Positions 34,773 to 43,885 of a DNA stretch of 64,000 nt are shown here, piece by piece (positions within the stretch are counted from its first letter, which is position 1; every line of letters begins with the position of its first letter). The stretch is from assembly GCF_050434145.1 (NCBI RefSeq), contig NZ_JBNPVX010000008.1, positions 12,968 to 76,967 of the forward strand, written 5' to 3'. A program made the translations under genes and the position numbers. The notes below the pieces were generated by a model that was not told where the DNA came from, ran no database searches, and saw nothing but the letters and a program-made list of their open reading frames with translations. The stretch is from JAISST01 sp050434145 (GTDB lineage Bacteria; Fusobacteriota; Fusobacteriia; Fusobacteriales; Fusobacteriaceae).

Positions 34773-36089
34773 TTAAGTTATTGGTGTTTCTTTAATTAAT
34801 TCATCTTGTTCTTCCAATCCTGCAAGTGGATTATTAAATATTTCTCTGTCTAATTCTCCCTCCATAGAGGCAACACATACAGCAGTTACTAGGTCACCAG
34901 ACGAATTTGTAGAAGTATGAGCTTGGTCAATTATTCTATATATTCCTGCTACTAATGCAGTAGCTTCCAAAGGTAATCCCATTTGAGTCAGCAGTGTAAT
35001 TGATATTACTAGTCCTATTTGTGGAGTAGCAGCACACCCTACACTTAAGAAAGTAGCTTGTATAACCAACATAACTTGTTGCTGCATAGATAATTCAATT
35101 CCATATAATTGGCTTGCAAACAATACAATAATACCAAAGTAGATACAAGTACCATTCATATTTGCAGTAGCTCCCAATGGTAAAACAAAGCTAGAAATAT
35201 CTTTGGGAACACCCAAACGATTAGGAGCAATTTTCATAGAAACTGGTAACGCTGCAGATGATGTACATGTACTAAATGCAACTACCCAAGACTGTATTGC
35301 TTTTTTCCAAAACATTATTGGATTTACTTTGCCAATGAATATGAGGAAGAGTGTGTATGTTCCAGCAACCATTATAAAATTTGCTAAATAGTCTGTCAGT
35401 ATAAATTTGAATACTGGTCCAAATATTGCAGTACCATATTTTGCCATTGCAACAGACATTAGACCAAAAACTCCATATGGAATTATTCCGATGATTAATT
35501 CGATAATATTGAACATTGCAGCTGATAATGATGATACTACTGTGGCCAATGTTTTTCCTTTTTCCCCTAATAAGATAATAGCAAATCCCATGAATAGTGA
35601 AAAAACAATGATTGGCATCATATCACCACTACTTAGAGATTGGAAGGGGTTGCTAGGTATTAGATCAAGAATAGTTTTGTATATTCCTGGTAAGTCTCTA
35701 GTTGCGACTTCTTCTACTGTTCCTAATTGTATCCCTTTTCCTGGTTTTATAATATTAGCAAGAATTAGACCAATTGTTGCAGCTATGCCAGAACTTATTA
35801 AGAAGAAGCAGATTGTTTTTATTCCAACAGTTCTTAATTTTTTTATATCACCTAAAGATAAGGCAGCATCTATAATTGAGAAAAAAACTAAAGGAACAAC
35901 AATCATTCTAATTAATTTTAAGAACATATCTCCTACAAATTGTAGAAATGGTAGTATTCTATTATTAATGAATGGATTTTCTATACCACCCATAAAATTA
36001 AGAATATAACCTGTTACAATTCCTAAAAATAGGGCTATAAAAATTTTTATGTGCAGAGGAATTTTTTTTCTTATATTGTTGTTAGTCAT
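34773..36089 (-). CDS. Dicarboxylate/amino acid:cation symporter (DAACS/GltP-type)
   Basis: A 438-residue membrane transporter with the glutamate-transporter fold: IPLHIKIFIALFLGIVTGYI at the start, the helix-loop hairpin serine-rich stretch FSTCTSSAALPVSMK, the LGATANMNGTCIYFGI motif that binds Na+ and substrate, and the late IYRIIDQAHTSTNSSGDLVT. It takes up dicarboxylates or amino acids with Na+ or H+. GGAGG precedes the ATG at 36087-36089. It is the first gene of a unit with the M29-like enzyme. Confidence 0.93.
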   Translation of the reverse strand: MTNNNIRKKIPLHIKIFIALFLGIVTGYILNFMGGIENPFINNRILPFLQFVGDMFLKLIRMIVVPLVFFSIIDAALSLGDIKKLRTVGIKTICFFLISSGIAATIGLILANIIKPGKGIQLGTVEEVATRDLPGIYKTILDLIPSNPFQSLSSGDMMPIIVFSLFMGFAIILLGEKGKTLATVVSSLSAAMFNIIELIIGIIPYGVFGLMSVAMAKYGTAIFGPVFKFILTDYLANFIMVAGTYTLFLIFIGKVNPIMFWKKAIQSWVVAFSTCTSSAALPVSMKIAPNRLGVPKDISSFVLPLGATANMNGTCIYFGIIVLFASQLYGIELSMQQQVMLVIQATFLSVGCAATPQIGLVISITLLTQMGLPLEATALVAGIYRIIDQAHTSTNSSGDLVTAVCVASMEGELDREIFNNPLAGLEEQDELIKETPIT

Positions 36090-36446
36090 TATTTTATTTA
36101 ACCTCCTTTATGAATATTTTGGTTTGTTGCTAAACTATTTTTACTTGCAAAATTCATACTTTTATTGTTTTCTAATTCTTCTTTTCTACCAAATTTGCTA
36201 TGCTCGGCTCCTGTACCGCCAAAAGAAAGTTTGTTTACTGTTTATATTTCTTTCCTAACTGCTTTAAAATAAGTGTTGAAAATATGGCCATATTTTATTC
36301 AACTACAGCTTGTTAATTTTGCTAATTATTTATTACCATTTATTAAACCAAAAACAAAAAGTTATATAATTATTTGTATAATATATAATCTGAAGTTATA
36401 TGATTTATTTGATATATACTTAAAAATGAATAATTCAATAAATAAA
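36090..36446. other. Intergenic region upstream of the DAACS gene
   Basis: About 360 AT-rich bases without a convincing gene; short plus-strand frames here are hydrophobic AT-run translations without ribosome sites. It must hold the symporter promoter but I cannot single it out. Confidence 0.3.
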
Positions 36447-36470
36447 AAAGAGAGAAAAAATCCTCTCTTT
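36447..36470 (-). terminator. Terminator of the coiled-coil protein gene
   Basis: On the minus strand AAAGAGAG (36470-36463) and CTCTCTTT (36454-36447) form an 8-bp stem followed by a T-run. Confidence 0.75.
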
Positions 36471-36507
36471 CAAACTTATTATTTTGTATTTTAAAGTAAT
36501 AAATTAC

Positions 36508-37368
36508 TTATATTGTATTTTCATTAAAGTATGTTTCTTTTTTTTCTATCAATTCAATAATTGTATTCTTAGTAAAGCCTTCATCATATAAAACTCTCAT
36601 ATCAAAATCTGAAATATCATCCATAAATTGTAAGTAATTATCATTTGCATAAGTCAGAAATTTTCTACTTTTAGAAAAAATCTTTTTAATTCTTTCGCCT
36701 TTCAATTTAAATGTTTTTGTATCCCAGTCCATTTTGCCATCAAGAAAATCAATAAATTTCTTTTTACACTCACTATAATTTTTAGTTTCAAGTAACAGAG
36801 ATTCAAAAGTACTTGTATCAATATCATCAATATAATTAATATTATTATTTTTTAGTGTTTCAACAATTTCCTTACTCTTGCTGTTGTTAAAAAAATCATC
36901 TATAGAAATTTTATAGTTATATATTTTTTTATCAGAAAGACTAATACCATTAGCATTAATGGTATTAGTAAGGTTTTTGATAGTTTCTTCGTAGACAGAA
37001 ATTTGTCTTTTATACTCAGAAATAGTTTTTTGATTTTCTCTTAGATTTTTTTCTACAATTTCCATTTGCCTATCAGAGATATTTCTACTTTTCAGCTGGG
37101 TCATTTCGCTTTCTAGATTTGAGGCTTTCCCTTGATAAATTGCTATTTCATTTTTTAAAATTTCAATTTGCTTTTTTTGACTAGAAGATTTATCATTTTG
37201 ATTTTCAATTTCACGATGCAATGCTTTTATATCATTCTGTAAAGAAGTTATTTTATCATTTTTTTCTTTAAGTTCTTTGTTGAGACTATTGAGCTTAGTA
37301 ACAAGTTCCTCTATACGTGCCTGAAGTTGCTCTTCTTTATTATTAAAAATCCCACCTAAGATTCCCAC
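36508..37368 (-). CDS. Long coiled-coil protein of unknown function
   Basis: About 286 residues. I chose the GTG at 37366-37368 (VGILGGIFNNKEEQL) because AGGAGG lies six bases upstream (37375-37380); a longer frame exists but lacks a site. Residues 10-140 are an almost unbroken coiled coil (LVTKLNSLNKELKEKNDKIT, KQIEILKNEIAIYQGKASNL), followed by a helical C-terminal domain with WDTKTFKLKGERIKKIFSKS. No catalytic motif. It follows a methylase gene across the 120-bp repeats; the link is unknown. Comparable proteins are found near mobile or defence genes, but this is only suggestive. Confidence 0.65.
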   Translation of the reverse strand: MGILGGIFNNKEEQLQARIEELVTKLNSLNKELKEKNDKITSLQNDIKALHREIENQNDKSSSQKKQIEILKNEIAIYQGKASNLESEMTQLKSRNISDRQMEIVEKNLRENQKTISEYKRQISVYEETIKNLTNTINANGISLSDKKIYNYKISIDDFFNNSKSKEIVETLKNNNINYIDDIDTSTFESLLLETKNYSECKKKFIDFLDGKMDWDTKTFKLKGERIKKIFSKSRKFLTYANDNYLQFMDDISDFDMRVLYDEGFTKNTIIELIEKKETYFNENTI

Positions 37369-37450
37369 ACTAATCCTCCTACATAATTGTAACTTTAAGT
37401 TGATTGCAAAATTTATACTCAAACATGAAAATTTTAGCTTTACATGATAT

Positions 37451-37800
37451 CATAATATATTTTTCTCTATGAATAGATATCTCTTGGTGCTGTAAATAGA
37501 GGTACCTGCGGTGCTTTTGGGGCTTTGCCCCAAACCCCATAAAATCCAATTGATTTTAGAGATATTATATATAATATAATTTTTCTCTGTATATAGATAT
37601 CTCTTGGTGCTGTAAATAGAGGTACCTGCGGTGCTTTTGGGGCTTTGCCCCAAACCCCATAAAATCCAATTGATTTTAGAGATATTATATATAATATAAT
37701 TTTTCTCTATGTATAGATATCTCTTGGTGCTGTAAATAGAGGTACCTGCGGTGCTTTTGAGGCTTTGCCCCAAACCCCATAAAATCCAATTGATTTTAGA
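37451..37800. repeat. Three tandem copies of a 120-bp repeat with GC-rich hairpin
   Basis: The sequence has a strict 120-base period across three copies (37451-37560, the first incomplete; 37561-37680; 37681-37800). Each contains GGGGCTTTGCCCC, a GC-rich hairpin in otherwise AT-rich DNA (copy three has one G to A change), and a BamHI-free stretch TAGAGGTACCTGCGGTGC. Because 120 is a multiple of three, a 107-codon minus-strand frame stays open across it, but it has no ribosome site and its product would be three copies of the same 40 residues, so I treat it as non-coding. Confidence 0.9.
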
Positions 37801-37933
37801 GAATATTAATATGATAACATAGAAAAATTTACATTTCGCAACTGCTTAAATGTAACTTGATATTACAATTATATAACACTTTACATTTGACTACAAGTTA
37901 TTTTTTTTAGAAAAGTAAAAAATTAGTGTATAA

Positions 37934-39511
37934 CTATGAATATGATTTTAATTTATCAAAGAAAAATTCATTTATTTTATCCTCTCTATGTGGAGAGAAA
38001 TGATCTAATTGTTTTTTAACAAGTGCACTGATATACTCAATTTCACATTTTTTCTTTGGATAATATATAGGAGTTTCTTTTAGTGGATTAGAATAAAATT
38101 CAAAAGTTTCACCTTTACATTTTCCATTATATTTGAACCACTTTTTGAATAATTCGGAATTTAGGTATCCTAAAATGTAGAGCAAATCAATTTTTTTAGT
38201 TTTTTTTGTGATAAAATACATATCAGCACTTCCATAAACTTCTTTTTCACTGTAAGAAAAATTATTATTTTTGCATCTTTGTCTAGCTAGAATCTTTGGC
38301 TCTTTGAATATTTTTTCTTCTCTTGCCCATTGCAGTTCCCACCAATGTATGATTCCTTTTATTACTTCTCTTCTATTGGACAATTTTTCATAATATTGCA
38401 TCAAATGTTTTTCTACAGATTTACTAATCTTTTTCTTTCCATCTAAATACATAATCCAATATTTATTTTTTTCAGATAAAGAGTATTTACCTACATCTCT
38501 ATTTTTATAGAAAGGTTTTAGGTATTTTTCAAATTCTACCTTACATTCTTCAAAAATAAAAGCATCATCATAACCAGTAACCAGTCCTTGATTTATATTT
38601 ACTAAGTCACCTAAAGCAAAATTGGTAAGTTTTTTGATATTATCATTAAAAGTTCTTATCTCTTCTCCAGCTAATATAATACGATTATTTTTATCATATA
38701 ATAGTGAGTTAACAGTAGAAAATTTGTCATTTGGAATTGTTATTTTGACTTCTTCATCTTTAGCTAAAGATTTTTTCCAAGTGAAAATTACATTGTGTTG
38801 ACCAATGGCTTTTTTAAACACAGAAGTTTCAAAGTCTTTTATAATTAAAAATTGTCCTTTTTCTCTAAGCGTATTTCTAAGTATTTTACTACCTTCAGCT
38901 TTCAGCCAATAATCAGTAGTAATATAGGTAAAAATACCATCCTTTTCTAGTAAATCAACAGCTTTTTCAATAAAGAAATAAAAATAATCCATTTTGGCCT
39001 CATAATATTTTTTACCAAATTCTGTTTTTCTAATTTGTTGAAATATTTCTTTATTATTTTTTTCGCCTAAATATGGTGGATTGCATACAATCAAATTATA
39101 TTTTGATCTTTCAGTAAGAGCATCTTTACAAAATACATTTATTCGACCTTTCAAATTATATTTTCGAAGTATTTCTTGACCTCTTGCCACAGCTAATTCT
39201 ACAGCTTCTCTATTGATATCAAATCCATTTATCCAATGTTCATTATATGAGTAAACACCAGTTAGTTTTTTTGAAAGTCGAATTAATTCTTCCATTGCAA
39301 TAAAAATCAGGTTTCCACTACCACATGCCAAATCACATAATTTAATTCTGTTTAGTTTTTCAATGGTTGGTTTTTCACCAAAATAATTATCTAGAGTATT
39401 TTTAACAATTTCTCTAGCAATATGTCTAGGGGTGTACACACAAAAATTGTATTTCTCGCGATGATTCAAGTTTTCATTCATAAAATTAAAATTATTAATA
39501 TTCACACTCAT
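37934..39511 (-). CDS. N6-adenine DNA methyltransferase, Eco57I/TaqI-like, without a visible nuclease
   Basis: A 525-residue gamma-class methylase. Motif X/I: CVYTPRHIAREIVKNTL and LCDLACGSGNLIFIAMEEL (near 47-65) bind S-adenosylmethionine; motif II HWINGFDINREAVELA; motif IV VCNPPYLGEKNN (near 145), the flipped-adenine site. The C-terminal 220 residues resemble a TaqI-type target-recognition domain (ENKYWIMYLDGKK, ILARQRCKNNNFSYS). No PD-(D/E)XK motif or restriction gene is seen nearby, so it is probably an orphan methylase. It starts two bases from the murJ stop, probably as part of that transcript. Confidence 0.85.
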   Translation of the reverse strand: MSVNINNFNFMNENLNHREKYNFCVYTPRHIAREIVKNTLDNYFGEKPTIEKLNRIKLCDLACGSGNLIFIAMEELIRLSKKLTGVYSYNEHWINGFDINREAVELAVARGQEILRKYNLKGRINVFCKDALTERSKYNLIVCNPPYLGEKNNKEIFQQIRKTEFGKKYYEAKMDYFYFFIEKAVDLLEKDGIFTYITTDYWLKAEGSKILRNTLREKGQFLIIKDFETSVFKKAIGQHNVIFTWKKSLAKDEEVKITIPNDKFSTVNSLLYDKNNRIILAGEEIRTFNDNIKKLTNFALGDLVNINQGLVTGYDDAFIFEECKVEFEKYLKPFYKNRDVGKYSLSEKNKYWIMYLDGKKKISKSVEKHLMQYYEKLSNRREVIKGIIHWWELQWAREEKIFKEPKILARQRCKNNNFSYSEKEVYGSADMYFITKKTKKIDLLYILGYLNSELFKKWFKYNGKCKGETFEFYSNPLKETPIYYPKKKCEIEYISALVKKQLDHFSPHREDKINEFFFDKLKSYS

Positions 39512-39513
39512 AA

Positions 39514-40977
39514 TTAAAACACATCCATTTTATTTTTTATTAGGGCTTTGGCCCAAAATACCATATAAACAGCTGAGAATACACTTAGCTTTATTATGGT
39601 GTTATTTATAAAGTAACTAGCAACTAATGCTGCTATAGAGCAGAGTATTACCTTTAAAAAAAAGATAAAAGTATTTAATATGGGGAGGGGTACATATTTT
39701 TTCCTAAAAATAATGAATAATAAGGTAAAATTAACTCCAGAAGCTACAGATGTAGATAATGCTAATCCCATGTGAGCCATAGGTTTTATTAGTAAGAAAT
39801 TTAGAGAAATATTAACTAGTATAGAAATAATGGAAAATATTACGGGATCTTTACTGTTTTTCATGCTATAAAATGCACGAGTTAATAAATGTATACTAGT
39901 ATAAAAATATAAGCCTAGAGAATAAAATATTAATGTATTAGAGGTTATTAATATAGCCTCATTTCCAAATTTTCCATATCCTAATGTGAGCCTTACAATA
40001 TCTTTTGCATAAAAGGTAAGAACAAAAGTAGATGGAATTACTAAAAATAAAAGAATATTAAGACCTTTAGAAAGATTTTTTTTGACAGCAATCATATCAT
40101 TTTGTGAGGCGGCCTTTGAAAGTGTAGGAAAAATCACTGTAGAAATGGAAATACCAAAGACTCCTATTGGCAAGAGGTATAATCTAGTGGCGTTTTCGAG
40201 AGCAGTAACTCCTCCTACTTTTAGAAACGAACCAAATTGTTGATCTATGATTGTGTTAACTTGTCTTGCCACAATTCCTACTAACATAGGAACAATTAGA
40301 AGAAAAATATTCTTTAAATATGGGTCTTTAAAATTTATTTTAAATGAATATCCTTTTACAATACTAAAAAAACTGGGTAATACTACCAATAGTTGAAATA
40401 TTCCACCGATAACTACACCATATGCCAGTGCCTTAATACCAAATGATGTCTTGCCATGATAATATGCACCACCAATAATTGCTAAATTAAAAAATATTGA
40501 TGTAGAAGCAGGAATTAAAAATTTTTTAAAGTTATTTAATATGGCACAAATCATTCCAGATAAACTAATAAAGATGAAATATGTTGACATTATTTTTAAT
40601 AATTGTGATGCAAGATCTTTTGTCTCAGGAGAAAATCCAGATACAGTGAATGCAATAATTTCTTTTGAAAAAATTATCATCAGAAGAGTTACCACAGTAC
40701 TAAAGATAAAAATTAAGTTTAAAATAGAATAAATTAATTCTTTTCCTGATTCTTGACCATGAGTATTGATTTTATCATTGTATATTGGTATAAATGAAGT
40801 GCCAAGGGCTCCTTCTCCTAATAACTGTCGAAAAAAATTGCTTATTTTGAATGCACTATTGTAAGCATCAGTCATTTCTGAAGCTCCAAAGAAGTAAGCT
40901 ATAAGACTGGCTCTTATTAGTCCAAGTATTCTACTTACCATTATTATAATCATTACTAGAATGCTGCTTTTAAACAT
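39514..40977 (-). CDS. murJ: Lipid II flippase MurJ
   Basis: A 487-residue MATE/MOP-superfamily membrane protein with about 14 helices. The front MVSRILGLIRASLIAYFFGA then MTDAYNSAFKISNFFRQLLG, followed by EGALGTSFIPIY, are the MurJ (MviN) signatures; RQVNTIIDQQFGSFL and GVFGISISTVIFPTLSKAA come later. It flips the peptidoglycan precursor lipid II to the outer face of the inner membrane. The start is supported by its own site at the minus strand near 40985. Its partner genes around are RibF-ScpA and the methylase. Confidence 0.95.
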   Translation of the reverse strand: MFKSSILVMIIIMVSRILGLIRASLIAYFFGASEMTDAYNSAFKISNFFRQLLGEGALGTSFIPIYNDKINTHGQESGKELIYSILNLIFIFSTVVTLLMIIFSKEIIAFTVSGFSPETKDLASQLLKIMSTYFIFISLSGMICAILNNFKKFLIPASTSIFFNLAIIGGAYYHGKTSFGIKALAYGVVIGGIFQLLVVLPSFFSIVKGYSFKINFKDPYLKNIFLLIVPMLVGIVARQVNTIIDQQFGSFLKVGGVTALENATRLYLLPIGVFGISISTVIFPTLSKAASQNDMIAVKKNLSKGLNILLFLVIPSTFVLTFYAKDIVRLTLGYGKFGNEAILITSNTLIFYSLGLYFYTSIHLLTRAFYSMKNSKDPVIFSIISILVNISLNFLLIKPMAHMGLALSTSVASGVNFTLLFIIFRKKYVPLPILNTFIFFLKVILCSIAALVASYFINNTIIKLSVFSAVYMVFWAKALIKNKMDVF

Positions 40978-41187
40978 AAATTACACCTGAACCTATTTTA
41001 TTTTTAAGATATTTTATAAATTTGTCGATATCTATATATTTTTTTATGTCATACACAAATTGAGTACTTTGAGTACCTATAATATATTTTATTAAAATAT
41101 CGTACATTGCTGTATAATCGTTATTATTGCATTTTTATATTTTTTAAGGCTCAGTGGCCATTATGACGTTTTTTTGAAAGAAATCTA
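40978..41187. other. Gap between murJ and the ribF-scpA gene
   Basis: AT-rich, without a gene. A small inverted repeat AGTACTTTGAGTACCT near 41065-41083 could form a weak hairpin after the fused gene. No promoter stands out. Confidence 0.3.
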
Positions 41188-42954
41188 TCACTTTCTATTA
41201 TTTTTGTTCTTATTAGCTTTGAGATTTATTTTATTTTTTTCTTTGGATTTCTTTTTTGGTTTTTCTTCAACAGGTTCTTCTATGAAAATATTTGTATCTG
41301 TCTCAGAAAATTCTTCATCTAAATTAAGTGAAACCCAGTCTTTATTAGTTGATTCAACATTTCCTGTAGTTAATATAATGTATCCATCTTTGTATAATTC
41401 AAGAATCGATAGAAATAGATAAATAAGATGCATTTTATTTTCTGCATTAGAGAAAATATCATCATATGAAAGAGTTTTTTTATTTATATGGTTGTAAAGT
41501 TTGTATGCCTCTTCATTTAATGAATAATCTCTGTACAAATCTAGATCAAAAGTTTCTTCTTTTCTTCCTTCCAAGTGGGTAGCATAGACTTTAAATAAAT
41601 CTAAAGGTTCTAATTCACCTACATTATATTCTTTGGGAGCTTTTCTCATTATCTTTCGACCTTCACCTCTAGAATATGAGATGAATTCTTCATTTTCAAG
41701 TTTTCCTATTTGAGTGGACAATTCTTTAAAGATTTGATAATCTTCTAATTTTTGTTTAAATTCTTTTTCCTCAACAGTTTCTTTGCTCATGTCCAAAAGT
41801 GTAGCTGCTTTGATTTTTAATAACTCAGCAGCAATAACTAAAAATTCTACTTTGATGTCAAAATTGCCATCTTTAGCTGTGTTGATAATGTGTAAATATT
41901 CATCTATTATTTGTGATATTCTTAATTCTGATATTTTAATTTTCTTCTTATTAATTAAATGTAATAACAAATCTAATGGACCTTGAAAATTATCAAGTAT
42001 CAAGACTATCTCCTCTGGATCATTAATGAAGTGCTCCAATTCTTCTTTCCAGAGAATGACATCATTTTTAATTGCTTTTTTTAGTTCATCTATGGAATTG
42101 AATTTTTTTTCTGATCTAATGAATTTTAATAATTCAATTCTGACTGTTTTGTCATAAAGATCTCCTTTATAATCCAAAAGATGTGCTTCAAATGTAAGAA
42201 TACCTGGCTTTAATGTCGGATTTTCACCAATATTAATAATACAATTTCTTTTTTCTTCTTCACCATCTATTTGTATTAAACCACCATAAACACCAAATTT
42301 TGGCAAACATTTGAAAGCAACATCTATGTTTGCAGTGGGAAAACCGAGAGTCCTTGCAATTTCTTCACCATGAATTACTTTACCAGTAGCAAAAAAATTA
42401 TAACCTAAAAACTTGTTTACATCTTCAACTTTACCAGTAGCTACTAATGTTCGTATAAGTGTTGAGCTAATGACTTCACCATTTAATGACACTGGACTTA
42501 ATTCGCTTAATTTTATATCAAAATTGGGAGTAAGCTTTTTCAAAGTTTCAATATTACCAATTCCACTTTTACCAAATGTAAAATTAAATCCAACAAATAT
42601 TTCTTTTGCAGACAATTTGTCTTTTAATATTTTTAAAAAATCTGTAGCTTCTATATCTGCAAATTTTTGATCAAATGGCTGTAGGATTAAATAATCAATA
42701 TCATATTTTTTCAAAAGTTCTGTTTTTTCATCTAATGTAGTGAGATTTCTAGGTGAAAAATTTTTCTTGATAATTTCCAATGGGTGATTTGAGAAAGTGA
42801 AAACAAGTGATTTTCCATTGTTTTCTCTAGCTTCTTTAATGGCCCATTCAATTAATTTCTTGTGCCCTAAATGGACCCCATCAAAGGTTCCAATAGCAAT
42901 GTATGCGTCTTTTAAAGTTTTTTTTAGGTTAAAAATATCATAAATGATTTCCAT
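41188..42954 (-). CDS. Fusion of RibF (riboflavin kinase/FAD synthetase) and ScpA (condensin subunit)
   Basis: A single 588-codon frame without an internal stop. Residues 1-310 are a complete RibF: FMN adenylyltransferase with IAIGTFDGVHLGHKKLIEWA and SSTLIRTLVATGKVEDVNKF, then the riboflavin kinase with GEEIARTLGFPTANI and GVYGG. Residues 314-560 are ScpA, the kleisin bridging SMC in chromosome segregation, starting LDNFQGPLDLLLHLI with LEDYQIFKELSTQIGKLE and ending in a Lys-rich tail. The ATG at 42952-42954 has AGGAG nine bases upstream. Inside, AGGAG (42010-42014) sits six bases before an in-frame TTG (42003), so a free ScpA may also be made. Confidence 0.88.
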   Translation of the reverse strand: MEIIYDIFNLKKTLKDAYIAIGTFDGVHLGHKKLIEWAIKEARENNGKSLVFTFSNHPLEIIKKNFSPRNLTTLDEKTELLKKYDIDYLILQPFDQKFADIEATDFLKILKDKLSAKEIFVGFNFTFGKSGIGNIETLKKLTPNFDIKLSELSPVSLNGEVISSTLIRTLVATGKVEDVNKFLGYNFFATGKVIHGEEIARTLGFPTANIDVAFKCLPKFGVYGGLIQIDGEEEKRNCIINIGENPTLKPGILTFEAHLLDYKGDLYDKTVRIELLKFIRSEKKFNSIDELKKAIKNDVILWKEELEHFINDPEEIVLILDNFQGPLDLLLHLINKKKIKISELRISQIIDEYLHIINTAKDGNFDIKVEFLVIAAELLKIKAATLLDMSKETVEEKEFKQKLEDYQIFKELSTQIGKLENEEFISYSRGEGRKIMRKAPKEYNVGELEPLDLFKVYATHLEGRKEETFDLDLYRDYSLNEEAYKLYNHINKKTLSYDDIFSNAENKMHLIYLFLSILELYKDGYIILTTGNVESTNKDWVSLNLDEEFSETDTNIFIEEPVEEKPKKKSKEKNKINLKANKNKNNRK

Positions 42955-42958
42955 GTAA

Positions 42959-43864
42959 TCAATCTCCTGAATCTCCGTTTTCAAATAGTAGATTTTCATA
43001 TACTTCTTCTATTCTTTTGAATCTATTTCTCACTCCTGACTTTGAAATACCTATTAGTTCGGCAATTTCTTGTAATGAACTTTCTGGGTTTTGTAATCTA
43101 ATGAAGGCAACTTCTTCCAAAACAGGTGTTAGATTATTTAATCCCAATTTTTTTCCTATATAGTTAATCATTTTAATCTGATTGTTGGCTGTATTAAGAG
43201 TTTTAGTTTCATTGGCTAATTCCCAATTCATTTCTCTTATAGTTTTATTTTTTAATTCTTTTATAATGGTTATTTCTTCATAAGTGAAGAATTCATGTGT
43301 TGCACCTATCATTACTAATATGTCCATGATATCTTCAGAATTTCTTAAATATACTAACTCTTTATTACGTTTTATAGTGTGAGCAGATCTTTTATTTGTC
43401 TTAATGAAAAGATATTGTAAATTTTCTGCTGCTTCTTTTGTATCTATGAAAAAGTCTAATGAATATTCATTTTTAGGGTCTTTTACATAACCACAAGCAA
43501 GGAAAATTCCTCGGATATAACTATTTAATAAATGTTCATTTTTAAGAAGTTTATCAGTAGTAATTTTTAATGAGTCATAAAAATCTTTGAATTTCTGTTG
43601 TCTTTCTATTAAAATAGTAAATACCTTGTGAGTACCTAATTTCTTGCTAGTAGAATATTTGATACCTATTTTCATGGAAGTCAAATCTTTTAAAAACGAG
43701 TAGACTCTTTTAGCAATTTGTAGATTTTCAATATTTAACAAAATTTGGTTTTCATTTAGGGCATTTTTTCCCATGAATATTCCACTTAATTCAACCAATT
43801 TTTCTTTGTCACTGATATTTGTATTTTCTAAAATAGATTTTTTTACTTTGGAAGTAAAAGACAT
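42959..43864 (-). CDS. whiA: WhiA-family DNA-binding protein
   Basis: A 301-residue WhiA: MSFTSKVKKSILENTNI then a LAGLIDADG-like domain (residues 20-190; the catalytic acids are degenerate, as usual in WhiA), and the C-terminal helix-turn-helix NPESSLQEIAELIGISKSG with VRNRFKRIEEV. In Firmicutes WhiA binds nucleoids and affects division and chromosome segregation. It is four bases upstream of the RibF-ScpA gene and just after polA, so the three form one chromosome-maintenance transcript. Presence of WhiA in a non-sporulating, probably fusobacterial genome agrees with its wide spread. Confidence 0.92.
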   Translation of the reverse strand: MSFTSKVKKSILENTNISDKEKLVELSGIFMGKNALNENQILLNIENLQIAKRVYSFLKDLTSMKIGIKYSTSKKLGTHKVFTILIERQQKFKDFYDSLKITTDKLLKNEHLLNSYIRGIFLACGYVKDPKNEYSLDFFIDTKEAAENLQYLFIKTNKRSAHTIKRNKELVYLRNSEDIMDILVMIGATHEFFTYEEITIIKELKNKTIREMNWELANETKTLNTANNQIKMINYIGKKLGLNNLTPVLEEVAFIRLQNPESSLQEIAELIGISKSGVRNRFKRIEEVYENLLFENGDSGD

Positions 43865-43885
43865 GATCTAATTCCCCTTTTGAAG

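Noticed and set aside
36049..36494. Two plus-strand frames between the DAACS and coiled-coil genes
   Set aside because: Low-complexity hydrophobic translations with no start signal; region looks intergenic.
37450..37773. 107-codon frame in the 120-bp repeats
   Set aside because: No ribosome site, three identical 40-residue units that follow only from a repeat period divisible by three; treated as non-coding.
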